From the NCBI GenBank assembly GCA_016708585.1, contig JADJFK010000018.1, positions 1-50,855 on the forward strand: a stretch of 50,855 nucleotides of DNA, given 5' to 3'. Positions 46,228 to 50,855 of this stretch are shown in pieces. A model generated the notes under the pieces. That model worked only from the letters and a program-made list of their open reading frames with translations. It did not search any database and had not been told where the DNA came from. This DNA comes from Sulfuritalea sp. (lineage in GTDB: Bacteria; Pseudomonadota; Gammaproteobacteria; Burkholderiales; Rhodocyclaceae). Every line of letters starts with the position of its first letter. The first letter of the stretch is position 1. The position numbers and the translations under genes are program-made.

Positions 46228-46442
46228 GCCTCTGACCCACAGTGCGGGCACTTCGACGCCGGCCGAACCAGCGCCTGCAGCCTTGCCAGCGTGACCGGGT
46301 GCGTGAGCTTGCGCGTGGTCGCCACCTTGTCGTGCGGCTTGACCTCGATGGACGCTTCCAGCAGCGTGCGGTCCCGGTCCACTTCGACCCAATACCGCCG
46401 GCCAGCGTCTTCGAGCCAGTAGCCGATGCGCGAGGCGGTCAT
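46224..46442 (-). CDS. Small protein with C-terminal zinc knuckle
   Basis: ATG 46442 overlaps the upstream stop and gives about 72 residues: MTASRIGYWLEDAGRRYWVE, then KLTHPVTLARLQALVRPASK and CPHCGSEA at the end. Only one CxxC is present. It has a beta-rich first half. No family recognised; it is coupled into the recombination operon. Confidence 0.6.
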   Translation of the reverse strand: MTASRIGYWLEDAGRRYWVEVDRDRTLLEASIEVKPHDKVATTRKLTHPVTLARLQALVRPASKCPHCGSEA

Positions 46443-46807
46443 GCTGCCCACTCCACCACGACCTCGGCCGCGTATTCCTTCGGCTTGCCGGTGCGCTGTG
46501 CATAGGCGAACGTCAGCCGCTCGTCGCCATCGTCAATACCGAGCCAGTCCGCGACGCCATCGACAACCGCCTTGAAGCCGGCCGGCAGGTTCTCCTGGCG
46601 GTCCATCTTGCGCGGCGCGATCCTTGTCAGCGTGATCGTCATGTCGCCTTGCGGCGGCACCCGGCACGCCTGGCGCATGGCCATCTTTGCGGTTGTCCGG
46701 TGCAGCGATGCGCGCGCCCCGCGCTTGGCCCAATGCTCGCGCAGGTTGAGCACGCTCACGATGCGCAGCGGCAGCAGGACGCACAGGACGTTGACGGGGC
46801 CGGTCAT
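46439..46807 (-). CDS. RusA-like Holliday junction resolvase
   Basis: ATG 46807 gives 122 residues: MTGPVNVLCVLLPLRIVSVL then NLREHWAKRGARASLHRTTA. The second half is ITLTRIAPRKMDRQENLPAG, FKAVVDGVADWLGIDDGDER and LTFAYAQRTGKPKEYAAEV. The basic 'R-K-M-D-x-x-N-L-x-x-x-x-K-x-x-x-D-G-x-A-D-W-L-G-I-D-D' pattern resembles RusA-like resolvases of phages, which cut Holliday junctions. It sits with NinB and Ref. Some diverged relatives lack proven activity. Confidence 0.6.
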   Translation of the reverse strand: MTGPVNVLCVLLPLRIVSVLNLREHWAKRGARASLHRTTAKMAMRQACRVPPQGDMTITLTRIAPRKMDRQENLPAGFKAVVDGVADWLGIDDGDERLTFAYAQRTGKPKEYAAEVVVEWAA

Positions 46808-47229
46808 ACCGCCAACTCCCAGACCGATGCCACGCACGGTTTTCGCAGCGGCTCTGCTTCGGCCGCGCTGACGATGCGGTGCACCACCTTGTCGCCATCG
46901 GCCTCGAACGCGCGTAGCTCCGCCATTCGTCGCCGATACGCTTCGCGGTGATGCGCAGATGCTGCGCGCCGTTCTTCCCATCGCGCGGCAATGCCTGGCA
47001 GTCCCCAACGGCACATATGGCCGCCAGTCGGGTGAGACTTCTCGACCTTGCCGGCAAGCTCCAGCATGCGCAGGTACTTCCCTGCGGTGGTCGCCGACAT
47101 CTTGAACCTGGCGCACAGGTCCGTGATCCCGATGCCATCAGCCGGGCCGCTCGTCAGGGCCTCAAGTAGCTGCGCCATGCGGTCTTCGCATGCCATGTCG
47201 CCGGGCTTCAGATGCTTCTTCTTGGTCAC
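46804..47229 (-). CDS. Winged-helix DNA-binding protein
   Basis: This 141-residue protein starts MTKKKHLKPGDMACEDRMAQ. The N-terminal domain LLEALTSGPADGIGITDLCA, then FKMSATTAGKYLRMLELAGK, VEKSHPTGGHMCRWGLPGI is a typical winged helix. The C-terminal half is a charged helix. It overlaps NinB by ATGA upstream and the RusA-like gene downstream. Regulation of the operon or of replication is possible; no target site is identified. Confidence 0.65.
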   Translation of the reverse strand: MTKKKHLKPGDMACEDRMAQLLEALTSGPADGIGITDLCARFKMSATTAGKYLRMLELAGKVEKSHPTGGHMCRWGLPGIAARWEERRAASAHHREAYRRRMAELRAFEADGDKVVHRIVSAAEAEPLRKPCVASVWELAV

Positions 47230-47633
47230 TCGACTGTTTCCTGTTCCAGCGTGACGCCGCGCTCAACGGCGACGGATTGAATGAACTCGATGAACTCCGC
47301 GAACTCGCGCTTGGACAACTGGCTGGTCCGCATGCCGAGAATCACCATGCCGCCGTTCAGGCCCATGGCGATGCGCTGGCTCTCGTTGCGGTACGCCGCG
47401 GTGAGCACGTCTTTCCATTCATCAGGCGACAGGCGCACCATCGCGCCGTTCACAGGCCACTTGAGTTGCTCGCTGAAGGAGGTCAGCAGCACCCATAGCA
47501 GGGCGTTCTGGTCAATGTTCCTGCGCGGCGGCGCCACGGTCACGGTCCAGCCTTCAGGCGCCTCTGCTACCGCAGCAACGGCGCGGCGGCGGGCTTCGTG
47601 GTGGACTAGGTTGAACAATTTTTTGTCGGTCAT
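47226..47633 (-). CDS. ninB: NinB-family recombination protein
   Basis: This 135-residue protein matches lambda NinB. It has FNLVHHEARRRAVAAVAEAP, WTVTVAPPRRNIDQNALLWV and LSPDEWKDVLTAAYRNESQR. It ends SQLSKREFAEFIEFIQSVAV. NinB binds single-stranded DNA and aids the phage Red pathway. Start ATG overlaps the preceding stop. The neighbouring ERF, Ref and RusA-like genes make a complete recombination kit. Confidence 0.85.
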   Translation of the reverse strand: MTDKKLFNLVHHEARRRAVAAVAEAPEGWTVTVAPPRRNIDQNALLWVLLTSFSEQLKWPVNGAMVRLSPDEWKDVLTAAYRNESQRIAMGLNGGMVILGMRTSQLSKREFAEFIEFIQSVAVERGVTLEQETVE

Positions 47634-47839
47634 GTCGCTTCTCTAAATTCCCCTCCGCCCTGGGTGAACTCCACCCAGAGGCCCCCTAACCCCGCTGGGT
47701 GCAGCGTGGATAGAAGGTCAGGCTCCACCGCGCTTTCGCGCTGTCCCACCATGAAATGCGTCAGGGTCAGTCCCGCATTTCCCTCGGCTGTGGGCGTTAG
47801 GCCAGCCGCCAGATCGTTTGTGGGGCTTGCACCCGGCAT
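47630..47839 (-). CDS. Hypothetical small protein
   Basis: ATG 47839, with GAGG six bases upstream, encodes MPGASPTNDLAAGLTPTAEG then NAGLTLTHFMVGQRESAVEP, 69 residues. Its stop overlaps the NinB start as ATGA, the same coupling used by its neighbours. Composition is ordinary. No family is recognised. The 113 bases between it and the primase gene show nothing else I can support. Confidence 0.5.
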   Translation of the reverse strand: MPGASPTNDLAAGLTPTAEGNAGLTLTHFMVGQRESAVEPDLLSTLHPAGLGGLWVEFTQGGGEFREAT

Positions 47840-47952
47840 CGTTCGCCTCGTCTGGTGTCGCTTGTTCTCGGGGCGGCAACTACCCCCGGTGTTTCTGGCC
47901 CTGCTCGCCCATTCAGGCGCATACGTTTCCGCGAGGCTCACGGTGTTCTCAC

Positions 47953-48846
47953 CTACGAAGGCGCGGCTACGTACCGCACTCCCGCAAGAATCTGCCGCTC
48001 GATGCGTTTGACCCCGGTCGGGCCGTATTCCTTGAGCGCATCGCACCAGTCTGTGCCTTCGATGTCCTTCGGCCACGCCACGCCTGCTCCAATCAATTCG
48101 GCGGCATTGGTGGCGGCCTCAATGCCTGGGTTGAATCCGCGCCGTTCCAGCGTGCCAGCGTCGTTGTCGGCAGCGAACACCACCGATCCATGCAATCCAA
48201 GCGTCTGCGTGACGGGTAGCAGGTTGCCGGTGTCGAAGGCCACGACCACAGTGGCATTGCGCACCGACTGATAGACGGCCAGGCCAGTAGCAAGGCCCTC
48301 GACAAGCACCGTCACGGCGGCGCCTTTGCGCGTCATCACGAAGCTGCCGCCCTTGACGGAACACCCGGCGAAAAAGCGCTTTGTGCCGTCTTGATGGATG
48401 GACTGCACGCTGATGATCTTGTCGTGCCACATGACGGGCACCACCAGCATGCCGTCGTGCTCGCGCAGGCCAGCAGTACCCAGAGCCGTCAATCCCTTGC
48501 GCTCAAGGTACGGATGCAGCCGCGTGCATGTACGAGCCTGCGCCCAATAGGAGCGAACTCGGCGCAGCGCTTGAATCCTGTCGCTGCGCTCGCGGGCGCG
48601 TCTGGCAGCAACAGCTTCCTGATCCATCGGCGCATGTGACACCAGACCCGTTGCGTGCCAGGTAGCGACTCCGCGGCCATCGGCGAAGTCGATGTACCAG
48701 CCGACACTGCCGTGCAGCGCCAGCTTGAATGCGCCGTTCTTCTTCTTCGGATGTGATTCCGTAGGGCAGCGGTGCCACTCGCCATCAGCCACCACGTCGC
48801 GCGGACGCAAGCCGGCTCGGATGAGATCGTCGCGGAAGTCAGGCAT
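47953..48846 (-). CDS. Toprim-domain DNA primase
   Basis: ATG 48846 gives 297 residues: MPDFRDDLIRAGLRPRDVVA. Then come a zinc-binding-like lead (WHRCPTESHPKKKNGAFKLA), LKAL-free linker helices, and the Toprim fold. VTVLVEGLATGLAVYQSVRN carries the catalytic Glu, and SVVFAADNDAGTLERRG the D-x-D. It resembles P4-type and phage primases that lay RNA primers. It follows a 38-residue gene with overlapping ends and is downstream of the helicase. Confidence 0.8.
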   Translation of the reverse strand: MPDFRDDLIRAGLRPRDVVADGEWHRCPTESHPKKKNGAFKLALHGSVGWYIDFADGRGVATWHATGLVSHAPMDQEAVAARRARERSDRIQALRRVRSYWAQARTCTRLHPYLERKGLTALGTAGLREHDGMLVVPVMWHDKIISVQSIHQDGTKRFFAGCSVKGGSFVMTRKGAAVTVLVEGLATGLAVYQSVRNATVVVAFDTGNLLPVTQTLGLHGSVVFAADNDAGTLERRGFNPGIEAATNAAELIGAGVAWPKDIEGTDWCDALKEYGPTGVKRIERQILAGVRYVAAPS

Positions 48847-48955
48847 TGATCGACTCCAGCGCAATCTCGTAGTCCAACATCCAGATCGCGCGTTCAAGCG
48901 ACCCGGTTTGCCACCATAGCTCTGCAAGACGACACAGCAGATGAAGTGTTCTCAT
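48839..48955 (-). CDS. 38-residue protein between helicase and primase
   Basis: This ORF is too short for automatic calling. ATG 48955 overlaps the helicase TGA as ATGA, and its TGA 48839-48841 overlaps the primase ATG. It encodes MRTLHLLCRLAELWWQTGSL then ERAIWMLDYEIALESINA, an amphipathic helical peptide rich in Leu and Trp. Precise fitting between two coupled genes supports that it is translated. No family known. Confidence 0.6.
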   Translation of the reverse strand: MRTLHLLCRLAELWWQTGSLERAIWMLDYEIALESINA

Positions 48956-50439
48956 GCTGCCGCCCCATGTTGACTACGCTGCGCGTAGCTGCGACGAATC
49001 TGGCCAGCGCGAATCTTCTGCCGCACCTCATAGCTGCACGGCGCTGGCGTCGTTGTATCGACGCGGGCGCGAGCGAACTCGCCGGTCATGTTCTTGTAGA
49101 TGGCCTGGGCCATGCGCTGCGCTTGATCTCCTTCGCGCCGCTCAAGAACGTAGCCCACGATCTGAGGCCACAAGCGTGCGCGCAGCATGTGCTGATTGCC
49201 GGTGGCGATCAGTTCCTTCAGCGTGCCAGGAACATGCTCGATTGCGCGCTTCTTCGGGTACTCATGGCCGCAGGCCGGGCAGAACGGCATCGGCTTGTGC
49301 AGAGCCCGGCATGATGGGCACTTGACTGGCTCGGCTTCGGCTTTCTCTTTCGGCTTGGGCTTGTCCTTCTTCTTGCCGTCATCCAACTGAGTGACGCCAA
49401 CCTCAAAAAACTCGTTCATGTCCTGCCAGAAGCGGGCCATGTTCCCTGAGTGATCGAGCACCAAGCAATTCTTCTTGCCTTCGCAGATGCGCAGGCCCCG
49501 GCCGAATAGCTGGATGTGCTCAGCCAGGCTTTTGCGCAACGGGCGGGCCATGATGATGCAGGACACCGATGGAACGTCAAACCCGCGCGATGCCGCCGTG
49601 ACGGTGATCAGGCCCTTGATAGCCGAATCCATCTTGCGAAACTCAGTCACCGTCTCGGCGCGGTCTTCGTCGTCGTCCTTGTACGTGTAGCTGGCTACGT
49701 TGATGCCAGCAGACAGGAATTGCCTCTGCAGTTCCTCGACGTGCGTGGTGTCCACCGCGCTGCAGATGAACTTGCGGCCTTCCCCGTGGCGCAGATACTC
49801 GGCAACCACGTCACCCACGACTTCAAGGGCGCGCTTCTCGCTTTCGCCGGAATCCCACTCGCCCAACTTCGTGACCTTGACGCCATCCATGTTGGGCTCG
49901 GCGCAGGAAAAGATGCGGTATGGCGAAAGCCAGTTCTGCTCGATCAGCTTGTTCGTCGTGGTGACGTTGATGATCGCGTCAAAGTGCTTTCCAAGGCCCT
50001 TGGTAAACGGTGTCGCCGTCAGGCCCAAGGTGATGCGGTCGCGGCCCTTGATACGCTTCTTCACCGCTTCATGCAGGACGTGCGCCTCGTCAATCACGTC
50101 AAGCGCCGAATCAGGCCAACTGCGCCGCGTGACGGTCTGGATCGAACACACCTGAACCGGCTTGCTCGGGCTGAATCGCTCATGCTGTGACTGCACGACA
50201 CCGTGGTCGATGCCGTGGCCGTCAAAGACCTCGCTTGTCTGGTTGAGCAAGCTCAGGCGGTCCACCACGAAATTCGCCCGCCGGCCCTTGCCCTTCGCTT
50301 CGTGGATCAGGTGCGATGCGATCTGCGTCTTGCCGGCGCCTGTCGGGGCGCATATCAACACGTTCCTTGCGCCGGCCCGGATTGCCTCGCGGGCGCGCTC
50401 GACCGTCTCGGCCTGATAGTCGCGCAGGGGTACGCTCAT
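48952..50439 (-). CDS. DEAD/DEAH-box SF2 helicase
   Basis: ATG 50439 gives about 495 residues: MSVPLRDYQAETVERAREAI. The Walker A motif APTGAGKT is at residues 31-38. DVIDEAHVLHE (motif II) and LGLTATPF (motif III-like) follow, and FGRGLRICEGKKNCLVLDHSG covers motif VI. Near the C terminus a zinc ribbon has CPSCRALHKPMPFCPACGHE. This is an ATP-driven helicase/translocase of the phage replication type. It overlaps its upstream gene and the 38-residue gene downstream by ATGA. Confidence 0.85.
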   Translation of the reverse strand: MSVPLRDYQAETVERAREAIRAGARNVLICAPTGAGKTQIASHLIHEAKGKGRRANFVVDRLSLLNQTSEVFDGHGIDHGVVQSQHERFSPSKPVQVCSIQTVTRRSWPDSALDVIDEAHVLHEAVKKRIKGRDRITLGLTATPFTKGLGKHFDAIINVTTTNKLIEQNWLSPYRIFSCAEPNMDGVKVTKLGEWDSGESEKRALEVVGDVVAEYLRHGEGRKFICSAVDTTHVEELQRQFLSAGINVASYTYKDDDEDRAETVTEFRKMDSAIKGLITVTAASRGFDVPSVSCIIMARPLRKSLAEHIQLFGRGLRICEGKKNCLVLDHSGNMARFWQDMNEFFEVGVTQLDDGKKKDKPKPKEKAEAEPVKCPSCRALHKPMPFCPACGHEYPKKRAIEHVPGTLKELIATGNQHMLRARLWPQIVGYVLERREGDQAQRMAQAIYKNMTGEFARARVDTTTPAPCSYEVRQKIRAGQIRRSYAQRSQHGAAA

Positions 50440-50855
50440 GCCGCCGCCCTGCCGATACGCTCGGCCTTGTACGCCCTGGCCATCGCCTCGACGGCCGGCG
50501 CGATCTTGAACTCGTCGTCTTCGCCAACGGCCTTGCCGCAGCGCATCAACTGGCGCTTCGTCACCTTCTCGCGCTCGACCGACTTGTGAGCCCGGTCCAT
50601 CGCCTCTGACTGTCCGCGCACCGCAGCGTCGTAAGCCCGGCGCCACTTCAGCGCTTCGGCCTTCTGGTCGTCGGCGTCGGCCACCTTCAGCAGCGCGTTG
50701 AGCGTGTCCAGTTCCTTCTGCATGTCGGACATCATCTCTGCCGGTGACTCAAGATCGTGGTCGGGCTCGACCAGCGTCAGCGCCGGCTTGGCCTTGGCCT
50801 TTGCGGGCTTCTTTGCTGCTGGCTTGGCTGGCTTCTTTCCCGTAGTCGCATCGTG
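50436..50855 (-). CDS. Hypothetical protein with Lys/Pro/Ala-rich lead, cut by window edge
   Basis: The frame is open to the right edge. It reads a Lys/Pro/Ala-rich stretch (KKPAKPAAKKPAKAKAKPAL) then EPDHDLESPAEMMSDMQKEL. The helical body is LNALLKVADADDQKAEALKW, and the stop overlaps the helicase start. The basic lead is a flexible DNA-binding tail of the histone H1 type. Helical phage proteins with this architecture occur next to helicases. ATG 50735 is the first visible start, but the real one is probably outside. Confidence 0.6.
   Translation of the reverse strand, partial: HDATTGKKPAKPAAKKPAKAKAKPALTLVEPDHDLESPAEMMSDMQKELDTLNALLKVADADDQKAEALKWRRAYDAAVRGQSEAMDRAHKSVEREKVTKRQLMRCGKAVGEDDEFKIAPAVEAMARAYKAERIGRAAA

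Noticed and set aside
45241..46503. A 420-residue minus-strand ORF across the C/G-only block
   Set aside because: The middle encodes only Gly, Pro, Arg and Ala from C/G homopolymers. It joins two real genes through an artefact.
47640..47952. A 115-residue plus-strand ORF at 47664-48011
   Set aside because: It has no ribosome binding site, and lies opposite the coupled minus-strand ORF and the primase end.
1..50855. Integron integrase, phage integrase, repressor or tRNA genes
   Set aside because: I looked for tyrosine recombinase R-H-R-Y patterns, cI-like proteins and tRNA-like folds and saw none convincing. The phage may be virulent, or these may lie outside the window.
1..50855. Circular genome with genes joining across the window ends
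   Set aside because: The right-edge minus frame stays open into the left edge, but short open frames are common at this GC content. The join cannot be tested from one window.

Overview
The window looks like most of one GC-rich (about 65% by eye), tailed, podovirus-type bacteriophage genome from a proteobacterium. A betaproteobacterial or Xanthomonas-like host is a guess from base composition and gene style. No host chromosomal genes, tRNAs, rRNAs, insertion sequences or CRISPR arrays are visible. The virion set is an N4-gp56-type major capsid protein, a 741-residue portal, an SU10-type adaptor and a large beta-rich tail (nozzle-like) protein, with no tape-measure or sheath. This points to a short-tailed phage. 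Both window edges cut open reading frames.

Layout. (1) 1-7613, plus strand: an early region of tightly coupled small genes around an ERF-type annealing protein and a Gp157-like protein. From about 2.9 kb it becomes a string of small unknown genes, plus a DNA methyltransferase, separated by structures that read as integron attC recombination sites. Six sites have both core boxes and the bulged G in the L' arm (3864-3959, 4211-4280, 5039-5138, 6082-6139, 6850-6906, 7170-7263). Several solitary R''-like boxes sit at gene ends. No integron integrase is visible, so this is a phage-borne attC array lacking an integrase. It ends at a hairpin terminator near 7.65 kb. (2) 7687-10533, minus strand: the lysis and accessory end, with a GH24 endolysin carrying a C-terminal membrane anchor, overlapping Rz/Rz1-type spanins, and several one-helix membrane proteins. 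(3) 10545-19328, minus: tail and head proteins, capsid and scaffold. (4) 19446-37152, minus: large, probably ejected virion proteins. Two are polyvalent proteins, one with ADP-ribosyltransferase-like and LPD38-like regions, the other with zincin, ParB-like, NadD-like and zeta-toxin-like domains. (5) 37207-41895, minus: portal and small genes, driven by a probable promoter at 41928-41957. (6) 42040-43406, plus: an island of small, mostly zinc-binding proteins. (7) 43390-50855, minus: terminase subunits and a replication/recombination operon (Ref-type nuclease, RusA-like protein, NinB, Toprim primase, SF2 helicase).

How it works together. ERF, NinB, Ref and the RusA-like protein form a recombination set, and the helicase and primase serve replication. 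Terminase, portal, scaffold and capsid build the head; adaptor and nozzle-like proteins join the tail. Large polyvalent proteins probably travel in the virion. Endolysin and spanins open the cell. Most adjacent genes overlap as ATGA or GTGA, which implies translational coupling.

Sequence quality. Several genes are split by single-base frame changes (about 1.0, 1.41, 21.4, 26.4 and 32-32.7 kb). A block of about 175 bases containing only C and G (45609-45783) destroys the junction of two genes. These look more like sequencing or assembly errors than biology, and the affected gene calls are marked.
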